64,000 bases of DNA from Bacillota bacterium (GCA_023409735.1 JAEYRB010000049.1:1-64000); one strand, 5' to 3'; shown: positions 45,902-55,527, counted from the first letter of the stretch. The notes: a model not told the origin generated them from the letters alone. A program made the numbers and translations.

Positions 45902-47437
45902 ATGAGCGTTAAGCTCCCTGTTTTAGTATCTGACGGAATGGTTTTGCAGAGGGATGCCGAAGTAAAAATATGGGGTACAGCAGACGAACCCGTTACTGTA
46001 TGTTTTTTAGGCATTGAGTACCATACAATTCCGGACTCAGCCGGGAATTGGGAAATTACCATGAGCAAGCTACTGCCCGGCGGTCCATTTGAAATGAGAA
46101 TCAACAACATTTCAATACACCAGGTATTTGTAGGTGATGTTTGGTTATGCTCAGGCCAGTCAAACATGCAGATCCCAATACGACGTACAAGACACATGTA
46201 CCCTGAAGAGCTTCAAGTGCATAATCCATGCATCAGGCAATTTACTGTGCCTATACATTATGATTTTAAGGCTCCCGCAGAAGAACTAAATGACGGCAGC
46301 TGGATGGGCGCTTCGCCTGAAACAATAATGGATTTTTCCGCCGCTGCATATTTCTTTGCGAAACGTCTCTTTGAACAATACCACGTTCCTATAGGACTGA
46401 TCCTTGCGGCAAGCGGCGGCACCAAAATACATTCATGGATGAGCAGAGAGGCTTTAGCTGATTTCCCGGAATTATTACATGAAGCTGACATTTGTATGGA
46501 AGATAAATATATATCAGCGGTGAAGTCTGAGGATGCAAAGCATCAAGAGTGCTTTTTCAATGATATAGACAGTACAGATCCCGGTCTGAAGGAAGAGTGG
46601 TATTCGACTGATTATGATGATATAAGTTGGGATGACAAGGAGCTTCTTTCCCCTTGGTCGGGTTCAGGCTCTATCTGGCTTCGTAAAACACTCCAGATCC
46701 CTTCCGAGCTTGCCGGCAAGCCTGCTACACTCTTTTTAGGCACATTGACAGACTGGGATATGGTTTATGTAAACGGCCAAGCTGTTGGAAATACTGTATA
46801 TTGTTATCCCCCGCGTGAATATGTAATTCCTTCGCTGCCAAACGGCAAATGTGTCATAACGATCCGCGCAATAAGCAATAATGGTGGCTACTTTACACCA
46901 GGAAAACAATATCTTCTTACAACCGATGAGGGATCATTTAATCTCAACACTTCGTGGAAATTCCGTCAAGGTGGATACAGTGATCCTCCGATACCTATAA
47001 CCTTTTTTGAGTATAAGCCCGTGGGCCTTTATAATGGTATGATCGCGCCGCTTAAACGATATGCGGTTAAGGGAGCTATATGGTATCAAGGCGAATCTGA
47101 TTGTACGAATCCTGAACACTATTGTGATAAAATGATACACCTGGTCAGCTGTTGGAGAAAAAACTGGAGCTGTGAATTTCCTTTCATTTTTGTGGAGCTT
47201 CCGCACTGGAGCATAGGAACAGATTGGGAGTCGCTTCGCAAGGAGCAGTGGAAGGCACTAACGATATCAAACACAGCAATGGCAGCCGCCTTTGACCTCG
47301 GTGAGCATAATGACCTGCATCCACAAAATAAGCAGCCAATAGGTTATCGGCTTGCCCGATGTGCTATGCGAATTGCCTATGGAGAAAAGCTGGAGCATTC
47401 GCCATTTGAGATAATTGGTTATATTAAACAGGAATGA
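45902..47437 (+). CDS. sialate O-acetylesterase family SGNH esterase
   Basis: A 511-residue SGNH/GDSL hydrolase. Block I is FVGDVWLCSGQSNMQ with the nucleophile Ser near residue 87. LILAASGGTKIHSWM contributes oxyanion-hole Gly residues, and GAIWYQGESDC is typical of the sialate O-acetylesterase family. The His is in DLGEHNDLHPQNK near the C-terminus. A beta-sandwich, YVNGQAVGNT, is inserted. It removes acetyl groups from sugars. No signal peptide, so it acts inside on imported oligosaccharides. The start was chosen at 45902, behind AAGGG; the earlier ATG at 45833 has no good site. Confidence 0.85.
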   Translation: MSVKLPVLVSDGMVLQRDAEVKIWGTADEPVTVCFLGIEYHTIPDSAGNWEITMSKLLPGGPFEMRINNISIHQVFVGDVWLCSGQSNMQIPIRRTRHMYPEELQVHNPCIRQFTVPIHYDFKAPAEELNDGSWMGASPETIMDFSAAAYFFAKRLFEQYHVPIGLILAASGGTKIHSWMSREALADFPELLHEADICMEDKYISAVKSEDAKHQECFFNDIDSTDPGLKEEWYSTDYDDISWDDKELLSPWSGSGSIWLRKTLQIPSELAGKPATLFLGTLTDWDMVYVNGQAVGNTVYCYPPREYVIPSLPNGKCVITIRAISNNGGYFTPGKQYLLTTDEGSFNLNTSWKFRQGGYSDPPIPITFFEYKPVGLYNGMIAPLKRYAVKGAIWYQGESDCTNPEHYCDKMIHLVSCWRKNWSCEFPFIFVELPHWSIGTDWESLRKEQWKALTISNTAMAAAFDLGEHNDLHPQNKQPIGYRLARCAMRIAYGEKLEHSPFEIIGYIKQE

Positions 47438-47466
47438 GTTCGTTCCAAGAAAGACTGTATCGTAGC

Positions 47467-47492
47467 TTGCACATTTTTATATAAATGTGCAA
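47467..47492. repeat. perfect 10-bp hairpin after the esterase gene
   Basis: TTGCACATTT pairs with AAATGTGCAA around a 6-nt loop, 30 bp past the esterase stop. No T-run follows, so it is a weak terminator at best. 47,493-47,644 shows nothing more. Confidence 0.35.
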
Positions 47493-47644
47493 AAGTGGAT
47501 ATTTTGACTAAAGTAGACTCAACGCATTTCTCTAATAAGCGCTTACCAATTCCGTAATACCGATACTCATACGATACATACTGATATACGGTTTTTGTCT
47601 TGTCATTAAATGCTTAGAGGCGATAAGCAACATAGTACTTTGAT

Positions 47645-48532
47645 CTATTTTTCTGTCCTACCTATCGCAGAAAGCAATTTTTTTACTCTGTATGTACAGT
47701 CCATCTCCCGGTCACACTTCTGTCTCCACGAATCAGACAGCGGAAAGTATATATAATCCTTAACACCGCTCCCCATGTCCCAGCAACCAGACTCATTTTG
47801 ATTACTTTTCAGCCAATCGGCAACAAAGCCTAACTTTGATATATTCCTGTGATACAATGACATAAGCTCAATAGCTCCGAGATATCGGCTAGCCTGTTTT
47901 GAGGTAAAGCTATCTGGCAAATCATTTAAACGTTTATTGTAAATATAATATATTCCAATGTCTTTATTCATGATGTAGTCAAATAACTCGCTCTCCGTTG
48001 AATCATCCAGTTGACAGGCCAGAAGCGACACCTGATAAAAGGAAATAAAATCAACCAGCCTACCCCCTCCAGGTATCATCCCGAAGGCTGACCTGTACGC
48101 TTCCACGTAGTCGGCATGTAGATACTCTCCTTTTGCAAAAGCACACTTAACAATATTTGCCCAAGTTTTAGATACTGTATTTGCCTTATCTATCTCATAA
48201 GTAAATCTCCTAATCCACGTCGAAAGCATTAGGTCCATAAATATGTCCCAATTGTGCAGCTTCTCCCGTCTGTCCGGTGTCTGCTTTTTCCCATTAAGAC
48301 AATCACCCATGTAGGATACAGCTCTTTGTATAGGCTCGTCATCAATGGTATATCCGAGAATTTGCAACCTCCGTAAAGCCTGTTCAGTCGTAATTGGGAA
48401 CTTGTTAGGCTCGCTTAGCGTATGAAAATACCCCCACGAACCCTCACTGTTTTGTTTAGCGATAATTTCTTTTGCCCATTTGGAATTTTTATAGATATCT
48501 TCGCCTGAGACTTCCAGATTCTTTTCCCCCAT
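47645..48532 (-). CDS. alpha/alpha-toroid (terpene cyclase-like) protein of unknown function
   Basis: A 295-residue helical protein with two QxxxGxW (QW) motifs: AKQNSEGSWGYF near residue 27 and KSNQNESGCWDMG near 250. These are typical of squalene-hopene cyclase and protein prenyltransferase barrels. The DxDD catalytic motif of hopene cyclases is not seen, so cyclisation is unlikely; it may be a sugar- or lipid-binding relative. No signal peptide. No partner gene nearby. Confidence 0.5.
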   Translation of the reverse strand: MGEKNLEVSGEDIYKNSKWAKEIIAKQNSEGSWGYFHTLSEPNKFPITTEQALRRLQILGYTIDDEPIQRAVSYMGDCLNGKKQTPDRREKLHNWDIFMDLMLSTWIRRFTYEIDKANTVSKTWANIVKCAFAKGEYLHADYVEAYRSAFGMIPGGGRLVDFISFYQVSLLACQLDDSTESELFDYIMNKDIGIYYIYNKRLNDLPDSFTSKQASRYLGAIELMSLYHRNISKLGFVADWLKSNQNESGCWDMGSGVKDYIYFPLSDSWRQKCDREMDCTYRVKKLLSAIGRTEK

Positions 48533-49084
48533 CTTATCACCTCATAAAATGTCAATAGCATTTCTTCAATTACCCTATTCTACCCAAAAAGCTCAACTCA
48601 TAATTATAGGGTCGGATCACTACCCCAGATATCCTTGCGCCAACCATTGCCCAGATATTTTTAGTATTTTGCCACCTACATCTATTACCCCTTTTAGAGC
48701 TCGAATAACAGCTTATCCAGAGTTATTCAATCGACAACATTTGCGTAAAGGCAATAGTGATGTCGCCTTCTATTATCTACAACTCGAAACATCTAAAGGT
48801 TTAGGTTGTTTACCATCAACATCTATGTAGCCATAATCGAGCGCAATTTGTGCTGCTGTATGTTTTGTTCCGCTTGTATTTTCTGTAGCTTGTTCACATT
48901 ATTCATACAAAACTGCTACCTCAATGCGTGATTAATATGTATTTTATGTATGCTTACTCATCCATTATATGCCGCGCTTATGCACCTTTCAATACATATC
49001 CAAACATTTGTTCTGTAAAAATATATAAACTTCCATTATATATGAAGCAAAGTGGAACGCCCATTTTGGCAGGTATGAAACAAA
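48533..49084 (-). other. gene-free stretch with a possible coding relic
   Basis: About 550 bp without an intact gene. On the minus strand, roughly 48,770-48,895, a 41-codon open stretch contains ATENTSGTKHTAAQIALDYG and IDVDGKQPKPLDV, which looks protein-like. It ends at stops and has no start. Downstream pieces (AVIRALKGVIDVGGKI) suggest continued decay. Family not recognised. Confidence 0.25.
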
Positions 49085-49610
49085 AAAACAGCTGCTTTTA
49101 TTCAGCTGTCCCTTGTATTAAAGATTTACTACAGATGCTACTTTTTTATTCTGACATCTTTTACAAACCTTAATCTTGTTACCATCACCAGTAATAATTT
49201 CATATAGCACTTTAATCCTTGTAGCTTTACAAACCGGGCAAGTACCTCTACCATGTGATGGCAGCTTCAATAATGTCTTTCCTCTATGCGCTTTTGTTGA
49301 CACTATGCTCATTCCCTTCATCTATGTTCAGTTATTGACTGTTCATTAGTGGGAAAGTAGCCTTTCCACTAAGTAAAACAGCCATAACAAAACAATATCA
49401 TAGGTACAATGAGCATTTCAATTTCATAAATGATTATGTATAGAATTCGAGAATTTCGACTTTTCTTCGCTTATTATCCTTCTTACACTTTGCTCGGAAA
49501 GAAAGTAATCTTTTGAAAGTCCGGCAACAGTAGCACCGTCCTTATACTTTCTATATATCTCTTTGTTCCTCTCCTTAAGGCTTTCCCTTGCACCGCTCTT
49601 TTCTCCCCAA
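49085..49610. repeat. segmental duplication, intact copy
   Basis: About 500 bp, covering the zinc-ribbon gene, its upstream spacer and the 3' end of the CD3324-like gene, is repeated with moderate divergence at about 57,200-57,600 in the same orientation. The hairpin AAACAGCTG...CAGCTGTC at the left end is also shared in part. Confidence 0.8.
49118..49321 (-). CDS. small zinc-ribbon protein
   Basis: A 67-residue protein with two Cys pairs, TCPVCKATRIKV and VCKRCQNKKVA, likely binding one zinc in a ribbon fold. The remainder is basic, suggesting RNA or DNA contact. MSIVSTKAH may be the true start (four codons later). A duplicated copy at about 57,250 has TGA at the first Cys. It is followed by a terminator-like hairpin at its 3' side. 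Function unknown. Confidence 0.65.
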   Translation of the reverse strand: MKGMSIVSTKAHRGKTLLKLPSHGRGTCPVCKATRIKVLYEIITGDGNKIKVCKRCQNKKVASVVNL

Positions 49611-49723
49611 GCCCTCTGCTTACCATCTTTTCGGGGTATATATATAAATTCTCCATCTACATATTCTTGAATTATTCTTATTACTTCCTCGGGTACTATA
49701 TCCTGCGCCTTTATATATTTCAT
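49424..49723 (-). CDS. CD3324 family protein
   Basis: A 99-residue protein starting MKYIKAQDIVPEEVIRIIQE, then YVDGEFIYIPRKDGKQRAWG. A C-terminal helix-turn-helix (LSKDYFLSEQSVRRIISEEK) resembles Mor-type activators. Common, uncharacterised small regulator-like family of Clostridia. The start is at 49723, with GGGAGGAG 7 bases upstream. The homologous segment at about 57,560 keeps only traces of its 3' end. Confidence 0.75.
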   Translation of the reverse strand: MKYIKAQDIVPEEVIRIIQEYVDGEFIYIPRKDGKQRAWGEKSGARESLKERNKEIYRKYKDGATVAGLSKDYFLSEQSVRRIISEEKSKFSNSIHNHL

Positions 49724-50389
49724 ATCTCTGCTCCTCCCAAATTGTTTCATGGTTAAAGCAAAGACCACAACTTAATTTCATTAAAAAACTGCAGTGTAGG
49801 CTGTGCCTGCTGCAGTCTTGTTCTATCAAAGACATTCCTTATACCTGTTCACAAGAATAACTTATGTTGAAAAAGATAACACCAAATAAACCCTTACTCA
49901 AAAATAGATGAGAAGAATCCTATAAGTAAATTAACTATTTCAACATCAGCTACTTTATGATTTCAGGCTCCGAGCAAAGCATCGCCGACTTTAGTTTCTG
50001 TGGTCTTTGCGCGGAGCAGAGCTTTCGATTATATGCCTGCAACGATATCATAGGAATGTTCCTTTCCAATTATAATACTCACTTGGCAATAATATCATAT
50101 AAGTCCTGACACTTCAAGCTCAAAAACAATTATGTACTGTTCTTGATCGATAAATGTTTCATTAACCTTTGTTGTTCTGTTTTGAAATCCGGCTAATACT
50201 CTACTTCTTCAAATGACAGCTTGTTAGAACTCAATCAGACAGTTTCTTTTTACACGTTTCTGATAGTAAATTACCTAAAATTATTTTTGAGGATATGTTT
50301 GGTTCCTTTACTACTAAACACAGTATTTAAAGCTATTTGTGCATAAATGTTGAAGCTATCAGTTTGGCTGCTAAATAATAACCTTCCTA
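49724..50389 (-). other. gene-free stretch with inverted repeat and possible relics
   Basis: No intact gene in 666 bp. An inverted repeat of 13 bp with one mismatch (49967-49979 with 50005-50017) encloses 25 nt. On the minus strand at about 50,110-50,285 there are open pieces, KEPNISSKIILGNLLSETCK and VNETFIDQEQYIIVFELEVS, that look like decayed coding sequence. Family not established. Confidence 0.25.
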
Positions 50390-51043
50390 TTACATGCTGC
50401 TCATCATAAATTCATAATTCAGCTTACAAATACTGTCGACTATTATAGATGCACTTGACAAATCTTGTGAGCCGGAATTCAAATTAGCATATCCAATACA
50501 TTTCATTCCGGCAGACAAAGCAGCTTTTACACCATTTGTAGAGTCCTCAATGACTATACACTCTTCCGGATCAACTCTTAACATTTCCGCAGTTTTCAAA
50601 AAAATATCGGGGTAAGGTTTTCCTCTTGGGACCTCTTCACCACTTAATATTACTTTAAAATACTCTCTTATTCCTATTCTTTCCAGTATGGTTTCAATAT
50701 AAGCTCTTGGTGAAGAAGATGCTACTGCCGTAAGAATTTTGCGGTGCTTTAGTTCATTTAGCAATTCCTTAATCCCATCTATTGCTTCTATTTTTATTTC
50801 ATTCAAAATTTCAGCTTTTAATTCAGATTGTAATTTTAATAATTCTTCCACACTCAGAGGTAAATAATATTTCTCTTTTAGATCCTTCCACACTTCAGGA
50901 TTTGAAACCCCGACATATGGATATAAAACATCATCGTTTACAATAAAACCGCATTTTTTCAGTACTCTTTTATCAACCTCAAAATGAATAGGTTCACTAT
51001 CTACTATAACACCATCCATATCAAAAATAACAGCTTTTAACAT
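50390..51043 (-). CDS. HAD hydrolase, beta-phosphoglucomutase-like
   Basis: A 217-residue HAD protein with intact motifs: FDMDGVIVDSEP (I), AVASSSP (II), GKPYPDIFLKTAE (III Lys) and CIVIEDSTNGVKAA (IV). The helical C1 cap has the usual length of the phosphoglucomutase/phosphonatase subfamily. It probably dephosphorylates or isomerises a small sugar phosphate. Monocistronic, cytoplasmic. Confidence 0.85.
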   Translation of the reverse strand: MLKAVIFDMDGVIVDSEPIHFEVDKRVLKKCGFIVNDDVLYPYVGVSNPEVWKDLKEKYYLPLSVEELLKLQSELKAEILNEIKIEAIDGIKELLNELKHRKILTAVASSSPRAYIETILERIGIREYFKVILSGEEVPRGKPYPDIFLKTAEMLRVDPEECIVIEDSTNGVKAALSAGMKCIGYANLNSGSQDLSSASIIVDSICKLNYEFMMSSM

Positions 51044-51215
51044 GTGATTTCTCCCTATATATCAATAATTTGTTTCACTTTATTGCCCTATATTCAAATT
51101 CTACCCGAATCAAGAATAAAGTGCTAAATCTATTTCGTGTCCTGTCAAAATTTCCCTGTTTCTTTTTCTCACTTCAACTTATATGAAGAATGAGAACTAC
51201 AACTAGAGCTAATGA

Positions 51216-51683
51216 TTATTTTGTATGGTTAGGTTCTGATGTCCATGATAAATCCCAATCTGCACCTCGAAAAGCACGGCACTGCCCATTCGATTTTTGC
51301 AGATACATATCCTCATCCGGGTAATAACATGTATCTTCATTTTCATTTGTCCCGACATCTAAAATAACCAAATTTTCATTACTATCATTGAAAAATGTGT
51401 GTGCGATACTCTGTCCTGCCGGCTTTGAAAAAAAATCACCTTGTTTTACAGGTTTTTCTTCACCGTTCAATCTCAAATTTCCGTTGCCGGAGAGGATCAA
51501 AAAGAACTCCTCTTGCTGGGAATGGCTGTGATATTTAGTACTAAATGCATTTGGCGGAACATAATCAATGTTTACATATAGTTTATGGCTTCCTGCTGCT
51601 GAACCCAATAATTTTGTGATCAAGCCAACAGAATCAGACCACATAAATTCTTCTGACAACTGTTCTGTATTCATCATTTCCAT
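51216..51683 (-). CDS. cupin domain protein
   Basis: A 155-residue single-domain cupin. Motif 1 is YHSHSQQEEFFLILSGNGNL (metal-binding His, His and Glu) and motif 2 is GDFFSKPAGQSIAHTFFN. It could be a small enzyme or sugar/metal-binding protein. The start at ATG 51683 is supported by GAGGAG 10 bases upstream; the TTG at 51704 would overlap that site. Downstream and upstream genes are unrelated. Confidence 0.78.
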   Translation of the reverse strand: MEMMNTEQLSEEFMWSDSVGLITKLLGSAAGSHKLYVNIDYVPPNAFSTKYHSHSQQEEFFLILSGNGNLRLNGEEKPVKQGDFFSKPAGQSIAHTFFNDSNENLVILDVGTNENEDTCYYPDEDMYLQKSNGQCRAFRGADWDLSWTSEPNHTK

Positions 51684-51799
51684 TGTTGTTATTCTCCTCT
51701 GCAAAATATATTTATCAATAATAAAATCATTATCTTTATAAACCTTGAAACATACTGATAGTAGACTTCAGGCCATAGTAATACAGTAAATTATTCTTG

Positions 51800-52504
51800 T
51801 TACGTTAATCTATTCTTCTTATACACTCCTCCATGGTAGCATATGTAAGTATCAGCATCAAAGCCCAATATCTTTGAAATAGATTTATTAGCACTTTCAA
51901 TATCTAGTGTAAACTGCGGGTTTGCAATGACCAATTGGTTATTCTCCAAAGCAGCTGCATCACCTGTTATGAGGGTTCGTTTATTCTTTAAATATAGAGA
52001 TATATGGCCCGGAGTGTGCCCGGGAGTACTGACGATCTCACATCCACCACACCAATTCATGACTTCACCATTACTCACTAGCAAGTCAACCTTAGCAGGT
52101 TTGATGCTTCTTAGAATTTTACAAAACGCCTCTCCAAATGACCTTTGTTCTTCATTTAAGGTGTTTTGCAGCTTCTCTGCTTGTTCTAACCGTAATGATT
52201 TCTCTTCCCCAGCAATATAAGGAGCCTCAATTCTGCTTGCGATAATATTAATATTGGGATATTTTTGTTTAAAATCTGCCAAAGCACCCATATGATCATG
52301 GTCATGATGTGTAATTAAAATTTTGGTAAGTTGATTGCAATCTAAATTTTCCGCTTTCATAGCATCCTCAATAATTGTCATGAAACCTGTATATCCACAA
52401 TCAATCAGTATCATTTCATTAATATCTTTTAAAACAACAGGATGAATAACACCTTCAATATCTCCAAATCTATAGTTTACATTTAGAACAATTATATCTT
52501 CCAC
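51800..52504 (-). CDS. MBL-fold hydrolase
   Basis: A 234-residue metallo-beta-lactamase-fold enzyme with THHDHDHMG (metal motif), STPGHTPGHISLYL, LITGDAA and a C-terminal His in YICYHGG. Glyoxalase II-like or lactonase-like; substrate unknown. The chosen start is GTG at 52504, with GGAGG 7 bases upstream; the longer frame from 52534 crosses that site. Confidence 0.82.
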   Translation of the reverse strand: MEDIIVLNVNYRFGDIEGVIHPVVLKDINEMILIDCGYTGFMTIIEDAMKAENLDCNQLTKILITHHDHDHMGALADFKQKYPNINIIASRIEAPYIAGEEKSLRLEQAEKLQNTLNEEQRSFGEAFCKILRSIKPAKVDLLVSNGEVMNWCGGCEIVSTPGHTPGHISLYLKNKRTLITGDAAALENNQLVIANPQFTLDIESANKSISKILGFDADTYICYHGGVYKKNRLT

Positions 52505-52661
52505 AAGACAACCTCCGATTTTGTATATTATCAAAGAAATCCGAAAATTTAATATTATAGAGACTTACCTACATAGAAGACGTTTTTCGGCAGCAGCAAT
52601 ATAATACCAAGAAGGTTGTCATGCAACCACAATACCAAGCTATATATGGCAGCCCGAAACA

Positions 52662-53147
52662 TCAGGTATGCTCATTAGGCTTTGGTTTTTTCTTACCGAT
52701 AAAGTCTGTTGATACTACCTTATATACGCATACGCTGTTTGCTTGCTTTTCTGTAAAAACAAAGTCTTGATTTGATTGATGTTTCATTAACAGTGTGAGT
52801 GCATTACATTTTTCATTGACATCCTCAATAAACTCGACACATCCAAATCCGTGCACACTTTCAAAGTAATAGCCTGAATTACATGGATTTTCAACTAAAC
52901 CCAACTCTCCTTCATATACCATTTCAAAGCACACAGAATTGTTCTCATTTAAAATATCAAGCTTACGTCCTGCTTTTGCACTATGAAAAAACAATGTTAG
53001 TGAATTATCGCCAATTGTGTATCCGAAACTTAATGGTACAACGTAAGGCAAGCCCTTATCCACCATGGCGAGATGGCATACCTTACATTTTTCAATAATG
53101 CTCTTTATTTCTTCTATATCTGACACTTCCCGATCTTTCCTTCTCAT
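52662..53147 (-). CDS. pyridoxamine 5'-phosphate oxidase family protein
   Basis: A 161-residue split-barrel flavin-binding protein. It begins MRRKDREVSDIEEIKSIIEK, followed by LAMVDKGLPYVVPLSFGY and FHSAKAGRKLDIL. This matches the NimA-like/PNPOx-related group. Possible roles are nitroimidazole or flavin/heme-linked reduction. The start was placed at 53147, next to GGGGTGATAGG; the longer ATG at 53180 adds 11 non-conserved residues. Confidence 0.82.
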   Translation of the reverse strand: MRRKDREVSDIEEIKSIIEKCKVCHLAMVDKGLPYVVPLSFGYTIGDNSLTLFFHSAKAGRKLDILNENNSVCFEMVYEGELGLVENPCNSGYYFESVHGFGCVEFIEDVNEKCNALTLLMKHQSNQDFVFTEKQANSVCVYKVVSTDFIGKKKPKPNEHT

Positions 53148-53412
53148 CCTATCACCCCAAAAACTTAATAATTTTTCCATGACAACACTTATTGCAGATG
53201 TAATTCTTGCCCTATATTATCATAAATGATTAAAGAATAGTATATGTCTCAGCAGTCGCTTGCGCCTCGTTATACAAGTTTTAACAGCATAAGAATACTT
53301 TCAATGTACTATATATAAAGTATCGCTAACCAGACCACGTTCATTACTGGCAAGACACCAACAGAAATCCATATAGCTTATTTTGCAATGCTTACATTTC
53401 TTATAAAACGCT

Positions 53413-53769
53413 TCATGATAACCTGTGCCACATTTTCATACTTGCTCCCCATGATATTATTCCAATTGATATAAGTACTTCTATTACTGCCAAGCACCAA
53501 ATAATAGGATTTACATTTTCTATAACATTGCCACTTACACCAGAATTGCTTAACCTGTATACCCACCAAAACTCATATACGACTATTACTATAATTATTT
53601 GAAACATTACAAAAAACAGTAATCCAATCCCATACTTAACTAAAGATATCCCCTTGCTATTAATTCGTTTTTCTTTGCTGACGTCAAACGGCACTAAATC
53701 TACGCAGCAATCACTGCATTCCTTATAACCTTCTTGATATGTGCATTTACATTTTGGACAAATCATCAT
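53413..53769 (-). CDS. zinc-ribbon membrane protein
   Basis: A 118-residue protein with an N-terminal zinc ribbon (CPKCKCTYQEGYKECSDCCVDL) typical of DUF2007-type leader domains. Two hydrophobic helices follow at about 45-65 and 90-108, separated by a short loop. Probably a small inner-membrane protein; role unknown. AGAGGTG precedes the ATG. The 265 bp upstream and downstream hold no other gene. Confidence 0.6.
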   Translation of the reverse strand: MMICPKCKCTYQEGYKECSDCCVDLVPFDVSKEKRINSKGISLVKYGIGLLFFVMFQIIIVIVVYEFWWVYRLSNSGVSGNVIENVNPIIWCLAVIEVLISIGIISWGASMKMWHRLS

Positions 53770-53916
53770 GATAATTCACCTCTACAACAATCTATGCCAT
53801 AGCATTTATAAATCACTAATATATACATTTTCTTCACCCATGAATAGTTGACCCAATCTTCTGCTTTAAAAAAATACCTTCTGATCTATTTCACATATGA
53901 TTAATAATATTTTTAA

Positions 53917-54192
53917 CTATGGTAATTCTTCTAAAAGGATATGCGGATCAATATCGGGAACATTTGTTATCAGTATTCGGGGATCACAATTATATTGGGG
54001 TTGCATAACCATCTTTCCATCAACTACTTTAGTATCATTTATTTCAGTATTACTTTCCTTTGGGTTTGCCTGAATGGTCTTATTTAGCATTTCCGCTTCA
54101 TTCAGAGTTATTGCTGTACTTTCTAATGGTGAGTAACCAAAAACTATAATAACCAAGAGAATAACAAAAAACGAATTTTTAACTATTTTCAT
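53917..54192 (-). CDS. small secreted protein
   Basis: A 91-residue protein with a signal peptide (KNSFFVILLVIIVFGYSP) and a hydrophilic mature part, ending with a short DPHILLEELP tail. No family recognised; no lipobox. The start at ATG 54192 has GGGGTG 6 bases upstream, better than the GTG at 54201. It could be exported or membrane-tethered. Confidence 0.5.
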   Translation of the reverse strand: MKIVKNSFFVILLVIIVFGYSPLESTAITLNEAEMLNKTIQANPKESNTEINDTKVVDGKMVMQPQYNCDPRILITNVPDIDPHILLEELP

Positions 54193-54309
54193 AAATGTCA
54201 CCCCTTATAAAGACGATTCCATATCAATATTGTTCCAAATAATGCATTTTTATTCTAATTCTTAACCCATCATATATATTTCACACCCGACAGCCAGAGG
54301 CCCTGGTTA

Positions 54310-54420
54310 TGTACGCTGAGTCAAGGCTGCCTTTCCCAACAGATGTGCTGAAAATGAATACCTCAATGTATGAGTAGCCGTTACAAAAATTATACATTAC
54401 TGTTAGACGCAAGTAAACAT
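54310..54420 (-). pseudogene. second tyrosine recombinase remnant
   Basis: The minus strand reads VTATHTLRYSFSAHLLG, the R-box region HTLRHSFATHLL of tyrosine recombinases. It then loses homology. The 60 bp before it (TTTACTTGCGTCT, then AATGTATAATTTT) match the upstream flank of the remnant at 7,812-7,965. It abuts the broken iron-sulfur gene, so an element may have inserted into it. The ORF ending at 54,281 reads through it in a different frame and is not real there. Confidence 0.55.
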
Positions 54421-54439
54421 TTCTGCAAAGAGACAGCCT

Positions 54440-54889
54440 TAATAGGTCAGTCTTAATAATAAGTAATATGGTAAGTCTCTTTTTGTTGAGTGGAATTCCA
54501 TAAATGGATTGAGGTACGCTCCATGTTTTGCCTAGCAAAGCTTTGCTCGGGCACACATCCACGCATATATTGCAATCGCCGCATTGCGGTTCTTTCACCT
54601 TTTCACTCATGGTTATAAAGGGAGCCGTGGTCAAGACCTTGCCCAACATCACTGCGCAGCCATACTGGTTAGTGACCAGCAGGTTATTCTTGCCGATAAA
54701 CCCTAATCCGGCTCTAAGTGCGACAGTTTTATGTGAAAGGCGACCAACTTTCAGCTTGGCAATGCTTTTATACCCTTCTGTTTCCAACTGGTCGGCTAAT
54801 TTAACAGCAAGAGCATCCATCTTACGCTCGGTGTTAAAAATCTCCTTCCGTTTTGGTTCTTGACCGGCTATTTCGGGAATTAAAATACA
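54440..54889 (-). pseudogene. 4Fe-4S reductase-like gene fragment (QueG-related)
   Basis: An open frame, truncated at both ends, encodes the middle of an iron-sulfur protein of the epoxyqueuosine-reductase-like group: LSHKTVALRAGLGFIGKNNL, then a ferredoxin-type cluster motif CGDCNICVDVCPSKALLG. The region after GKTW lacks the second cluster half, and the reading frame continues into unrelated recombinase-remnant sequence. It has neither a proper start nor the N-terminal domain. Probably a disrupted gene. Confidence 0.65.
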
Positions 54890-54918
54890 TCACAGATGGT
54901 ACATACTCAAAAAGAATA

Positions 54919-55527
54919 TCAATACACCGCTAAGTGTGCACAGTCATTGAAGCTATGTATAAAAAACTCATTAGTGTTTTTATTATACTTTATCATACTT
55001 ATGCTGCAATTTTCGGGAGGATTTCCAAAATAGAACCTCCTACTTTGACTAATATTTAGAAATCCACAGATCAACGACCTTATAACTCCACCATGTGTAA
55101 CTATTGCTACATTTTCATAATCATTTTTTATTATCTCATAAATTACATCTTTTGCCCGTTGCCAAACATCACCACCACATTCTCCATTTGGTGGATATCG
55201 GAGATCAGAGTTATGTTTTATAAACTCCTCCATAAACAAAGGATAATTTTCTTCTAAATAACGCCATCCATATATATCACAGTCCCCCATATGAATTTCC
55301 CTTAATTCAGGTCTGATAATTATCTCTAAACCTAAATACATATTTATTCCCTCTGACGTTTGAATTGCTCTTTTCATGTTACTAGAATAGATTTTTTCAA
55401 TATTATATTTAGATAATCTCTTCCCAAGTAAATCCGCTTGTTTCAGCCCTTCTTCAGTTAATCCAAGACCTTCATGGTTTTTATCATCTTCCATTTTCTG
55501 TCCATGCCTTATTAAAAAAATATTCAT
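54919..55527 (-). CDS. histidine phosphatase family protein
   Basis: A 202-residue phosphoglycerate-mutase-like enzyme. The RHG motif is at FLIRHGQKMED, the Ser/Arg pocket at SSNMKRAIQTSE, Glu at LREIHMGDCD, and the second catalytic His at VTHGGVIRSL. Members include phosphatases (PhoE/GpmB-like) acting on small phosphoesters; specificity unknown. It is encoded just downstream of the TlyA-like gene on the same strand (63 bp). Confidence 0.85.
   Translation of the reverse strand: MNIFLIRHGQKMEDDKNHEGLGLTEEGLKQADLLGKRLSKYNIEKIYSSNMKRAIQTSEGINMYLGLEIIIRPELREIHMGDCDIYGWRYLEENYPLFMEEFIKHNSDLRYPPNGECGGDVWQRAKDVIYEIIKNDYENVAIVTHGGVIRSLICGFLNISQSRRFYFGNPPENCSISMIKYNKNTNEFFIHSFNDCAHLAVY

Noticed and set aside
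48549..48830. 93-codon plus-strand ORF
   Set aside because: No ribosome site or family; low-quality composition, and the opposite strand shows better protein-like fragments.
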